Assembly: GCA_019635435.1 (NCBI GenBank)
Contig: JAHBZM010000001.1
Coordinates: 3,472,001 to 3,536,000, forward strand
Direction: 5' to 3'
DNA from: Ramlibacter sp.
GTDB taxonomy: Bacteria; Pseudomonadota; Gammaproteobacteria; Burkholderiales; Burkholderiaceae_C
DNA length: 64,000 nucleotides
Of the stretch, positions 32,850 to 39,678 are shown piece by piece (positions within the stretch are counted from its first letter, which is position 1; every line of letters starts with the position of its first letter). The notes under the pieces are model-generated. The model was not told the DNA's origin and searched no databases. It saw only the letters and a list, made by a program, of their open reading frames with translations. The translations under genes and the position numbers were made by a program.

Positions 32850-32880
32850 TGTATACCAGTGGCACGACAACTGCTATACA
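32850..32880 (+). promoter_or_regulatory. Inverted repeat, probable GntR operator
   Basis: TGTATACCAGT (32850-32860) and ACTGCTATACA (32870-32880) form an inverted repeat with one mismatch in 11 bp and a 9-base spacer. Each arm resembles the TTGTATAC half-sites of FadR/FCD-type GntR regulators. It ends 8 bases before the GntR start codon, in the divergent promoter region shared with the acyl-CoA ligase gene, which suggests autoregulation. Confidence 0.6.
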
Positions 32881-32888
32881 TTGAGGCC

Positions 32889-33686
32889 ATGGCCACCTCC
32901 GCAGACATCAGCGACCGCATCATCGAAGCCGTGATGGCCCAGAAGCTGCCGCCTGGCTCCCGGCTGGGCGAGCAGCAGCTGGCCATGCTGTTTGACTGCA
33001 GCCGCACCATCGTGCGGGAGGCACTCACCCGGCTCGCGGTGCGCGGCATCGTCACCGTGAGCGCGCGCCGTGGCTGGTACGTGATCGAACCGTCGCAGGA
33101 CGAGGCGCGCGAGGCCTTCGAGGCCCGGCGCGTGATCGAGCTGGGCCTGATCCGCAGCATGAAGAGCGTGGACAAGGCCGCCATCAAGCAGCTCAAGGCC
33201 CACCTGGCGCGCGAGAAGGCGGCGGTCAAGGGCACCGACGTGGGCGCGCGCAGCTACCTGCTGGGCGACTTTCATGTGTGCCTGGCCGAGTGCCTGGGCA
33301 ACAGCCTGCTGGCCGACACGCTGCGCGACTTCACCGCGCGCACCACCCTCATTGCCATGCTCTACCAGAGCTCGCACGACGCGGCGCAGTCGTGCGAGGA
33401 ACACGTGCAGATTGTGGCTGCGCTCGAAAAAAACGACCTCGCCCTGGCCGAAAAGCTGATGTCGCGCCACATTGGCACCGTGCAGGCCGCGCTGCGCCTG
33501 CAGACCACCACCGACCCGCTGGCCCATCTGCGCGAGGCATTGGCCCCGATGGCCCGCCCTGGCAAGCCGCTGGCAGGTGCGGCACAAGACTTGCATACAA
33601 GTTCCCGCAAGCCCTCGGGCCCCGGCCGCCGCAAGAAGGCCGATCCCCCTGACGAACCTTCCACCTACCTAGGAGCCCTGTTATGA
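32889..33686 (+). CDS. GntR-family (FCD-domain) transcriptional regulator
   Basis: 265-residue FadR-type regulator. The N-terminal winged helix is RIIEAVMAQKLPPGSRLGEQ then QLAMLFDCSRTIVREALTRL and RRGWYVIEP (about residues 10-72). The FCD domain follows with EARRVIELGLIRSMK, GDFHVCLAECLG and the metal or ligand His residues in EEHVQIVAAL and SRHIGTVQAAL. The C-terminal 55 residues are Pro/Lys-rich and disordered-looking. Its ATGA overlaps the start of the binding-protein gene, so it is the first gene of the ABC transporter operon and probably its regulator. Confidence 0.92.
   Translation: MATSADISDRIIEAVMAQKLPPGSRLGEQQLAMLFDCSRTIVREALTRLAVRGIVTVSARRGWYVIEPSQDEAREAFEARRVIELGLIRSMKSVDKAAIKQLKAHLAREKAAVKGTDVGARSYLLGDFHVCLAECLGNSLLADTLRDFTARTTLIAMLYQSSHDAAQSCEEHVQIVAALEKNDLALAEKLMSRHIGTVQAALRLQTTTDPLAHLREALAPMARPGKPLAGAAQDLHTSSRKPSGPGRRKKADPPDEPSTYLGALL
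33589..33602 (+). promoter_or_regulatory. Second GntR-type half-site dyad inside the regulator gene
   Basis: ACTTG-CATA-CAAGT: perfect 5-bp inverted arms around CATA, resembling the TTGTATAC half-sites at 32850-32880. It lies in the 3' part of the GntR gene, 81 bases upstream of the binding-protein ATG, so it could be an internal operator or a chance dyad within coding sequence. Confidence 0.35.
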
Positions 33687-34474
33687 AACTCAGCAAACGT
33701 CAACTCACCCTGGGCCTGGCCACCGCCGCCCTGCTGGCCAGCGCCGGCGTGCACGCGCAAACCGCGCTGGACGACGTGATGAAGGCCAGGAAGATCACCA
33801 TCGCCATTCCCACCGACTTCCCGCCGTATGGCTTTGTGGGCACCGACCTCAAGCCCCAGGGCCTGGACGTGGACATGGCCAACTACATTGCCGCCAAGCT
33901 GGGCGTGGCCATTGAACTGGCCCCCGTCACCAGCGCCAACCGCATCCCCTACCTGCAGACCAAGAAGGCTGACCTGGTGATCTCCACCCTGGGCAAGAAC
34001 GCCGAGCGCGAGAAGGTGATTGACTTCACCGCCGCCTACTCGCCGTTCTTCCAGGCCGTGTTTGCCGCCAAGACCCTGCCCATCAAGAGCTTTGCCGACC
34101 TGGCCGGCAAGTCGGTGGGCGTCACGCGCGGCGCCATTGAAGACCAGGAGCTCACCAAGCTGGCCCCCGCCAGCGCCGACATCAAGCGCTTCGAAGACAA
34201 CAACGCCACGGTGTCGGCCTTCGTGTCGGGCCAGACGCAGCTGATCGCCACCGGCGCCTCGGTGGCCGGCAACATGATGGGCAAGAACCCGCAACTGGGC
34301 GCCGAGTACAAGCTGCTGCTCAAGGACAGCCCCAACTTCATTGGCGTGGCCAAGGGCGAGGACAAGCTGCGCCTGAAGGTCAACGAGATCATTGCCGAGG
34401 GGAAGAAGAGCGGTGACATCGACAAGATGGCCATGAAGTGGCTGGGCCGCCCCGCCGGCGATCTGCCGAACTGA
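33683..34474 (+). CDS. Polar amino acid ABC transporter, periplasmic binding protein
   Basis: 263-residue SBP_bac_3 family binding protein with a signal peptide (LTLGLATAALLASAGVHAQT, about residues 8-27). The domain begins ITIAIPTDFPPYGFVGTDLK and shows GLDVDMANYIAAKLGV, VDLVISTLGKNAEREKVIDF-like DLVISTLGKNAEREKVIDFT and GKSVGVTRGAIEDQELTKL. Ligands for this family are amino acids or similar polar compounds; the specificity is unknown. Its ATG overlaps the GntR stop, and it is followed by REP and tandem repeat DNA before the permease genes. Confidence 0.92.
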   Translation: MKLSKRQLTLGLATAALLASAGVHAQTALDDVMKARKITIAIPTDFPPYGFVGTDLKPQGLDVDMANYIAAKLGVAIELAPVTSANRIPYLQTKKADLVISTLGKNAEREKVIDFTAAYSPFFQAVFAAKTLPIKSFADLAGKSVGVTRGAIEDQELTKLAPASADIKRFEDNNATVSAFVSGQTQLIATGASVAGNMMGKNPQLGAEYKLLLKDSPNFIGVAKGEDKLRLKVNEIIAEGKKSGDIDKMAMKWLGRPAGDLPN

Positions 34475-34481
34475 AAAATAT

Positions 34482-34531
34482 CCGTTCGGGCTGAGCCTGT
34501 CGAAGCCCTTCGACGGGCTCAGGGCGAACGG
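34482..34531. repeat. REP-like palindromic element between binding protein and permease genes
   Basis: A 50-bp imperfect palindrome: the left arm starts CCGTTCGGGCTGAGCC and the right arm ends GGGCTCAGGGCGAACGG. The centre is the GTCGAAGCCCTTCGAC stem-loop that is widely repeated between genes in Betaproteobacteria. In the transcript it could form a long hairpin after the binding-protein gene, which usually stabilises the upstream part and lowers permease expression. Confidence 0.82.
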
Positions 34532-34577
34532 AGTTTCCAAGACGAACGGGGTTTCCAGGGCGAACGGGGCTTCCCAT
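34524..34577 (+). repeat. Three tandem 18-bp repeats running into the permease start codon
   Basis: Units 34524-34541, 34542-34559 and 34560-34577 share GCGAACGGGGTTTCCAGG with one to four changes. The first unit is the end of the REP-like element, so the array appears to have grown from it. The third unit reaches into the ATG at 34576, and its GAACGGGG segment is in ribosome-binding-site position. Confidence 0.85.
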
Positions 34578-35253
34578 GAACATCACACTCGACTTCGGTG
34601 CCGTGCTGGCCCAGTGGCCGCTGCTGGTCAAGGGCGTGGCCTGGACGGTGGGGCTCACGGCCATTTCGGCGGTGATCGGCGTGGCGCTGGGCATTGCCTG
34701 CGCCTGGGCGCGGGTGCATGGCGCCACTTGGCTCAAGTGGCTGGCCGGCGCCTATGTGGAGCTGATCCGCAACACGCCCTTCATCGTGCAGCTGTTCTTC
34801 GTGTTCTTTGGCCTGCCGGCGGCGGGCGTCAAGCTCTCGCCCGAGGCGGCGTCCATCATCGCCATGGTGATCAACCTGGGGGCCTATGCGGCCGAGATCA
34901 TCCGCGCCGGCATCGAGGCCACGCCGCGCGGGCAGATCGAGGCGGCGCTCAGCCTCGCGCTGACGCGGGCCCAGGTGTTCATGCGCGTGGTGCTGCCACC
35001 GGCGCTGAAGAAGGTATGGCCTTCGCTGGTGAGCCAGATCATCATCGTGATGCTGGGCTCGGCGGTCTGCGGCCAGATCTCGACGCAGGAACTGAGCTAC
35101 GCCGCCAACCTGATCCAGAGCCGCAACTTCCGCGCGTTTGAAGCCTTCATCATTGCCACGGCGATCTACCTGGCGCTGTCGGTGGGCGTGCGCCATCTGC
35201 TGAACTGGCTGGGCCCGCGCTTCCTGTTCGGCCGTTCGACAGGTTCACGGTGA
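34576..35253 (+). CDS. Amino acid ABC transporter permease (first)
   Basis: 225-residue membrane permease of the HisM/GlnP group. The first segments are LLVKGVAWTVGLTAISAVIG and the conserved EAA loop is EATPRGQIEAALSLALTRAQ, followed by FMRVVLPPALKKVWPSLVSQ. LIRNTPFIVQLFFVFFGLP is the family hallmark. The last residues FGRSTGSR are encoded by a REP-like fragment (35231-35259), so the C-terminus has been extended or replaced by repeat DNA. It is 12 bases from the second permease start. Confidence 0.9.
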   Translation: MNITLDFGAVLAQWPLLVKGVAWTVGLTAISAVIGVALGIACAWARVHGATWLKWLAGAYVELIRNTPFIVQLFFVFFGLPAAGVKLSPEAASIIAMVINLGAYAAEIIRAGIEATPRGQIEAALSLALTRAQVFMRVVLPPALKKVWPSLVSQIIIVMLGSAVCGQISTQELSYAANLIQSRNFRAFEAFIIATAIYLALSVGVRHLLNWLGPRFLFGRSTGSR

Positions 35254-35259
35254 ACGGAG
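35231..35259. repeat. REP-like fragment at the permease junction
   Basis: CCGTTCGACAGG and GTGAACGG share the vocabulary of the REP-like element at 34482-34531 (arms CCGTTC and GAACGG at 35232-35257). It covers the last codons and stop of the first permease gene, and its GAACGGAG segment sits 6 bases before the ATG at 35266 in the position of a ribosome binding site. Confidence 0.6.
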
Positions 35260-35265
35260 TCCCGC

Positions 35266-35907
35266 ATGGTTGATTTTTCTGTCTGGGACATCTTCCGCAA
35301 CCTGCTGCTGGCCGCGCGCTGGACGGTGGTGCTGTCACTGATCGCCTTCATCGGCGGCGGGCTGGTGGGTCTGGCCCTGCTGGTGGCCCGGCTGACCCGA
35401 TCGCCCTGGGCCGACCGGCTGGTGGGCGGGTATGTGCAGCTCTTCCAGGGCACGCCGCTGCTGATGCAGCTGTTTCTGGCCTATTTCGGCATCGCGCTGT
35501 TTGGCGTCAAGACATCGGCCTGGGTGGCGGCCTCGGTGGCGCTGACGCTGTACACCAGTGCCTTCCTCACCGAAATCTGGCGTGGCTGCGTGGCGGCCAT
35601 CCCCAAGGGCCAGTGGGAGGCCGCGCAAAGCCTGGCGCTGAATTTTGGCGAACAGCTGCGCTACGTGGTGCTGCCCCAGGCCACGCGCATTGCCATCCCG
35701 CCGACAGTCGGCTTCCTGGTGCAGGTGATCAAGGGCACGGCGCTGGCCTCGGTCATCGGCTTCATCGAACTCACCAAGGCCGGCACCATGATCACCAACG
35801 CCACCTTCAAGCCCTTTCTGGTCTACAGCTGCGTGGCCCTGCTGTACTTTGCGCTGTGCTTTCCGATCAGCCTGTACGCCAAAACCCTCGAGAGGAAGAT
35901 GCGATGA
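35266..35907 (+). CDS. Amino acid ABC transporter permease (second)
   Basis: 213-residue permease of the same family, pairing with the first permease. The membrane part begins LLLAARWTVVLSLIAFIGGG; VQLFQGTPLLMQLFLAYFG is the family hallmark; the EAA loop is AIPKGQWEAAQSLALNFGEQ, followed by LRYVVLPQATRIAIPPTVGF. It overlaps the ATP-binding gene by 4 bases (ATGA), which favours coupled translation. The two permeases form the heterodimeric channel with the ATPase. Confidence 0.92.
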   Translation: MVDFSVWDIFRNLLLAARWTVVLSLIAFIGGGLVGLALLVARLTRSPWADRLVGGYVQLFQGTPLLMQLFLAYFGIALFGVKTSAWVAASVALTLYTSAFLTEIWRGCVAAIPKGQWEAAQSLALNFGEQLRYVVLPQATRIAIPPTVGFLVQVIKGTALASVIGFIELTKAGTMITNATFKPFLVYSCVALLYFALCFPISLYAKTLERKMR

Positions 35908-36641
35908 ACCCCATCGTGGAAATCACCGCGCTGCGCAAGTCGTATGGCGCCAATGAAGTGCTCAAGGGCATCGACCTGAAAGTGACCCCCGGCGAGGTCA
36001 TCGCCATCATCGGCAAGAGCGGCTCGGGCAAGAGCACGCTGCTGCGCTGCATCAACGGACTGGAAGAGTTCCAGGACGGCGCGCTCTCGGTGGACGGCAA
36101 GAAGCTGCTGTATGACAACCCCGCCGCCATGCGCGAGCTGCGCCAGCGCGTGGGCATGATCTTCCAGAGTTTCAACCTGTTCCCCCACCTCACGGTGGGC
36201 CGCAACATCATGCTGGCGCCAACCCTGGTCAAAAAGAAGGACCCGGCGGCGGCGGCCGAGCAGGCCCGCAAGCTGCTGGCCCGCGTGGGCCTGGGTGAAA
36301 AATTTGACGCCACACCCGACCAGTTGTCGGGCGGCCAGCAGCAGCGCGTGGCGATTGCGCGCGCCCTGGCCATGGAGCCCGCCGTGCTGCTGTGTGACGA
36401 GATCACCAGCGCGCTGGACCCGGAACTGGTGGGCGAAGTGTTGCGCGTGGTGGAGAGCCTGGCCGACGAGGGCATGACCCTGCTCATGGTGACCCACGAG
36501 ATGAGTTTTGCCCGCAAGGTCAGCGACCGCGTGATCTTCATGCACCAGGGCCGCGTGCATGAAATGGGACCGCCCGCCGAGATCTTCGGCAGCCCGCAGA
36601 CGCCCGAACTGCAGCAGTTCCTGTCCTCGCTCAACGATTGA
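35904..36641 (+). CDS. Amino acid ABC transporter ATP-binding protein
   Basis: 245-residue ATPase of the GlnQ/HisP type. Walker A is IIGKSGSGKSTLLRCINGLE near residue 35, the Q-loop is in GMIFQSFNLFPHLT, the signature is LSGGQQQRVAIARALAMEPA and Walker B is VLLCDEITSALDPELV, with the switch His in VTHEMSFARKV. It powers uptake with the two permeases and the binding protein encoded immediately upstream. An alternative longer frame begins far upstream inside the permease and is not used. Confidence 0.94.
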   Translation: MNPIVEITALRKSYGANEVLKGIDLKVTPGEVIAIIGKSGSGKSTLLRCINGLEEFQDGALSVDGKKLLYDNPAAMRELRQRVGMIFQSFNLFPHLTVGRNIMLAPTLVKKKDPAAAAEQARKLLARVGLGEKFDATPDQLSGGQQQRVAIARALAMEPAVLLCDEITSALDPELVGEVLRVVESLADEGMTLLMVTHEMSFARKVSDRVIFMHQGRVHEMGPPAEIFGSPQTPELQQFLSSLND

Positions 36642-36738
36642 GGGCGCCGCAGCCAGGGCATGACCGGCAACCCCGGCGGGTGCAAGGCTGGCGCGTCGTA
36701 CCCTGGCCCATCCCCGCCGCGTCCGGCAGAATCACGCC

Positions 36739-37767
36739 ATGACCGCACAGCCCGAAACTTCCGCCCCCTGGCGAAATTGCTCTTTTTTCAATAGCGCCCT
36801 GTGCAAGCGAGCCGCGGGCTGGATGGCTTTTTCACTGATGGCTTTGGCGGCCGTGCCGGCACAGGCACTGGACCTGCAAGGCCACCGCGGCGCGCGCGGA
36901 CTGGCGCCCGAAAACACCCTGCCCGCGTTCGAGCGCGCGCTGGAAATCGGCGTGACCACACTGGAACTGGACATCGGGGTGACGGCCGACAACGTGGTGG
37001 TGATTTCGCACAACCCCTCGCTGGACCCGGCGCTCACGCGCGATGCCTCGGGCCACTGGCTCAGCGCCAAGGGCCCCAGCATCCGCTCGCTCACGCTGGC
37101 CCAGTTGCAGACCTACGACGTGGGACGCATCAACCCCGACAGCGCCTATGCGAGGACCTTTGCGACGCAGCAACCGGTTGACGGCACCCGCATTCCCACG
37201 CTGGCGGCGCTGTTCGAGCGGGTCAAGGCGCTGGGGGGCACCGACGTGCACTTCAACATCGAAACCAAGATTTCGCCGGCCCAGCCCGAGGAAACCGTCA
37301 ATCCCGAGCGCATGGCCCGCGCGCTGCTCAACGTGGTGCGCGAAGCGGGCATGCTCAAGCGCGTGACCATCCAGAGCTTTGACTGGCGCACGCTGCAGAT
37401 CGTGCAGGGCTTCGAGCCCGGCATCCCCACGGTGTACCTGAGCATCCAGACCGCCAACACCGACAACATCCGCGATGGCGCCTGGACCGCGGGCTTTCGC
37501 ATCGCCGACCATGGCAGCGTGCCGCGCATGGTCAAGGCCGCGGGCGGGGCCGTGTGGTCGCCCAATGGCGGCGCCGTGACCGAGGCACTGGTCAAGGAGG
37601 CCCAGGGCCTGGGCCTGAAGGTCATCCCCTGGACCATCAACAACCCCGCCGACATGGAGCGCCTCATGGGATGGGGCGTGGACGGCCTCATCACCGACTA
37701 CCCCGACCGCCTGCGCGAACTGATGCAAAAGCGCGGCCTGCCCCTGCCCCGGGCGCTGAAGAACTGA
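36739..37767 (+). CDS. glpQ: Glycerophosphodiester phosphodiesterase, exported
   Basis: 342-residue GDPD-fold enzyme that hydrolyses glycerophosphodiesters to an alcohol and glycerol 3-phosphate. The N-terminus is a long lead with a hydrophobic segment ending AVPAQA (about residue 45), then LDLQGHRGARGLAPENTLPA with the catalytic His of QGHRGAR, ELDIGVTADNVVVISHNPSL with the second His and metal-binding Glu-x-Asp, and the typical later NIETKISPAQPEET and TIQSFDWRTLQIVQ. The 14 residues before CKRAAGW (codons at 36770-36800) are AT-rich and look like an inserted segment. It is GlpQ/UgpQ-like; which one is not certain. Confidence 0.88.
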   Translation: MTAQPETSAPWRNCSFFNSALCKRAAGWMAFSLMALAAVPAQALDLQGHRGARGLAPENTLPAFERALEIGVTTLELDIGVTADNVVVISHNPSLDPALTRDASGHWLSAKGPSIRSLTLAQLQTYDVGRINPDSAYARTFATQQPVDGTRIPTLAALFERVKALGGTDVHFNIETKISPAQPEETVNPERMARALLNVVREAGMLKRVTIQSFDWRTLQIVQGFEPGIPTVYLSIQTANTDNIRDGAWTAGFRIADHGSVPRMVKAAGGAVWSPNGGAVTEALVKEAQGLGLKVIPWTINNPADMERLMGWGVDGLITDYPDRLRELMQKRGLPLPRALKN

Positions 37768-37780
37768 AGGCCGTGCCGGC

Positions 37781-38053
37781 ATGACGCAGGCGCTTGACGA
37801 CATCCAGACCGCCCTGACCGCGCTGCGCGCCGGCAGCCTGGGCGTGCAGCCCTTCAGCGCCCGCGCACGCGGGCAACAGGCCTTGCTCGACAGCCTGCCG
37901 CCCCGCTACGGCCTGGTGCTGGCCGACCTGCTGGACCGCCTCGAGTCCAGCGCGCTGTTCAGCGAGGAAAGCTGCTCGTTCAGCCAGAGCGGCCTGCTGG
38001 ACAACCTGCAGCTGTGGATCGACAAGGCGCGCGACCAGCTCGCCCGCGCCTGA
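37781..38053 (+). CDS. Small helical protein, function unknown
   Basis: 90-residue protein without signal peptide or membrane segment. It is rich in Leu and Ala and reads as helices: ALDDIQTALTALRAGSLGVQ, RGQQALLDSLPPRYGLVLAD and LLDNLQLWIDKARDQLARA. I do not recognise the family. It starts 13 bases after the phosphodiesterase gene and could be co-transcribed with it; its codon use and coherent helical pattern support a real gene. Confidence 0.65.
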   Translation: MTQALDDIQTALTALRAGSLGVQPFSARARGQQALLDSLPPRYGLVLADLLDRLESSALFSEESCSFSQSGLLDNLQLWIDKARDQLARA

Positions 38054-38089
38054 TGCACCCCTGCCCCTGACAGGCACACCCAGCCTCTG

Positions 38090-38560
38090 CTACACGTGCC
38101 GCGTGACCCGCGCAGCGCGGCGCGGCGGCCGGAAGGCATCGGCCCGCTCGTGCAGCGCCTCGATGATGTGACAGCGTGCATCGCTGCCGTCGCAGCGGTT
38201 GCGCAGCGCCTGCAGGTCTTTTTCCAGCGCACGCAGCTCGGCCAGCCGCTCGCGCACATGGCCCAGGTGTTCGTCCAGCGCCTGGCTCGCCCGGGCGCAG
38301 TCGGCCTTGCGCCGCAGGTCCAGCCCCAGCAGGGTGCGGACTTCGTCCAGTGACATGTCCATGGCCCGGCACAGGCGGATGAAGCGCAGCTGGTGCACGT
38401 CCTGGTCGCTGTAGAGCCGGTAGTCGTTGTCGCCCCGGGCCTGCGGCGCCAGCAGGCCCTGCTTTTCGTAGTAGCGGATGTTGGCGCTGCTCACGCCACT
38501 GCCACGCGCGGCCTCTCCGATGCGGTAACCATTCGACGGCAAGGGACTTGGAGCAGGCAT
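38090..38560 (-). CDS. MerR-family metal-responsive regulator, CadR/PbrR type
   Basis: 156-residue MerR regulator. The HTH is GYRIGEAARGSGVSSANIRY at about residue 11-30 with YEKQGLLAP next. The Cys set expected for Cd/Pb binding is present: Cys88 in KADCARAS and Cys123 and Cys130 in NRCDGSDARCHI, the PbrR/CadR pattern. It diverges from a CDF efflux gene, with a MerR-type dyad (38567-38587) between them. The ATG at 38560 is taken as start; a longer frame to 38602 would cross the operator. Confidence 0.9.
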   Translation of the reverse strand: MPAPSPLPSNGYRIGEAARGSGVSSANIRYYEKQGLLAPQARGDNDYRLYSDQDVHQLRFIRLCRAMDMSLDEVRTLLGLDLRRKADCARASQALDEHLGHVRERLAELRALEKDLQALRNRCDGSDARCHIIEALHERADAFRPPRRAARVTRHV

Positions 38561-38563
38561 GGC

Positions 38564-38587
38564 TTGACCTTGAAGTGACTGTAAGGT
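38564..38587 (+). promoter_or_regulatory. MerR-type operator/promoter between the regulator and the efflux gene
   Basis: ACCTT (38567-38571) and AAGGT (38583-38587) are perfect inverted arms with an 11-base spacer, and TTGACC at 38564-38569 fits a -35 box. This long-spacer dyad next to the -35 is the usual binding site of MerR regulators of metal efflux. No matching -10 was clear; a weak one may lie near 38590-38597. Confidence 0.6.
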
Positions 38588-38622
38588 TTCCAATGATGCC
38601 ATCGAGAACGAAAGGAAACCGC

Positions 38623-39258
38623 TTGTCTGCCCACTGCCACCACCATCACGACGCCCCGCCCGCGGCGGCGGCCGACCCGCGCTACCGGCGCATCCTGTGG
38701 ATCGCGCTGATCGTCAATGCCGCCATGTTCTTCGTCGAGATCGCCAGCGGCCTGCGCTCGGGCTCGGTGTCGCTGCTGGCGGACGCCATCGACTTTTTTG
38801 GCGATTCGGCCAACTATGGCGTGACACTGGCCGTGCTGTCCATGGGCATGCTCTGGCGCGCCCGCGCCGCCTTGCTCAAGGGCGCCAGCATGCTGGTGTT
38901 TGGCCTGCTGGTGGCGGGCCGTTCGCTCTGGGCGCTGCAGTCCGGCCAGCCCCCCGAGGCTCTCACCATGGGCCTGGTCGGCGTGGTGGCCCTGCTGGCC
39001 AACGTCGGCGTGGCCGCGCTGCTGTATGCCTACCGTGAGGGCGATGCCAACATGCGCAGTGTGTGGCTGTGCTCGCGCAACGACGCCATTGGCAACATCG
39101 CGGTGATGGGCGCTGCGCTCGGCGTGTTTGGCACGGGCTCGGCCTGGCCCGACCTGGCGGTGGCCGGCGCGATGGCTGCGCTGGCGGTCTGGGGTGGTGG
39201 GTCCGTGCTCCTTCAGGCGCGAGGCGAGCTGCGGCAGGCCCGAGGCGAAGCGGCATGA
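38623..39258 (+). CDS. Cation diffusion facilitator (CDF) efflux protein, short form
   Basis: 211-residue CDF-type transporter with about five to six hydrophobic helices and a His-rich start (HCHHHHDAPP). The metal-site helix pair is seen as SLLADAIDFFGDSANYGVTL (Asp-x3-Asp) and CSRNDAIGNIAVM. It should export Zn, Cd or Co to the periplasm under control of the divergent MerR gene. The start is a TTG at 38623 with AAAGGAAA 8 bases upstream; the ATGs at 38593 and 38596 lie where the promoter -10 would be. It overlaps the DUF3703 gene (ATGA). Confidence 0.85.
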   Translation: MSAHCHHHHDAPPAAAADPRYRRILWIALIVNAAMFFVEIASGLRSGSVSLLADAIDFFGDSANYGVTLAVLSMGMLWRARAALLKGASMLVFGLLVAGRSLWALQSGQPPEALTMGLVGVVALLANVGVAALLYAYREGDANMRSVWLCSRNDAIGNIAVMGAALGVFGTGSAWPDLAVAGAMAALAVWGGGSVLLQARGELRQARGEAA

Positions 39259-39641
39259 AGGTGGCTGACCTCCCGATGCCGGCTGACCCGCGGCGGCGGG
39301 CCATGGTGTTCGACGCGCTGGTCCGGGCCAGCAGGGATGGAGATGCCGGCACACCACAGCGCTGGCAGCAACTGGAAGCCGCCCACATCGTGGGCCAAAG
39401 GGATCTGGCGCTGCACCTGCGCGCCCATGCCGCCATGCTGGTCCTGGCCTGGCAGACCCGTGATGCACGCGAAGTGGCGGGCCAGCTGGCGCGGCTCGCC
39501 CTGGTCGCACCGGGCCACCTGCTGGGCCGCCTGCCCATGGGCAACACCGGGCGCGCGCGGGTCAGCGCGTTCACGCCCATGGCCATCGATGCCGGCACCG
39601 CCCGCTGCATCCGGGCGGCGAGCGAGGCCATCGGCGGCTGA
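39255..39641 (+). CDS. DUF3703-family protein
   Basis: 128-residue cytoplasmic protein of the DUF3703 family, typically encoded beside CDF or copper genes. It has RWQQLEAAHIVGQRDLALHL and RAHAAMLVLAWQTRDAREVA, with His-rich segments that could bind metal, and APGHLLGRLPMGNTGRARVS at the end. Function is unknown. Its start overlaps the CDF stop by 4 bases (ATGA), so it is translated with the efflux protein. The end of the gene lies 37 bases before the next start. Confidence 0.82.
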   Translation: MKVADLPMPADPRRRAMVFDALVRASRDGDAGTPQRWQQLEAAHIVGQRDLALHLRAHAAMLVLAWQTRDAREVAGQLARLALVAPGHLLGRLPMGNTGRARVSAFTPMAIDAGTARCIRAASEAIGG

Positions 39642-39678
39642 TGGGGAACTTCAGGCACTGCGGGCGTATCATTCCGCC

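Noticed and set aside
33589..33602. The small dyad inside the GntR gene as a proven operator.
   Set aside because: Kept only at low confidence, since 5-bp arms in GC-rich coding DNA occur by chance.
36770..36815. An AT-rich patch (TTGCTCTTTTTTCAATAGCG) at the start of the glycerophosphodiesterase gene, possibly another repeat.
   Set aside because: No second copy was found in the window and it lacks the repeat core; it is noted only as an odd part of the N-terminal lead.
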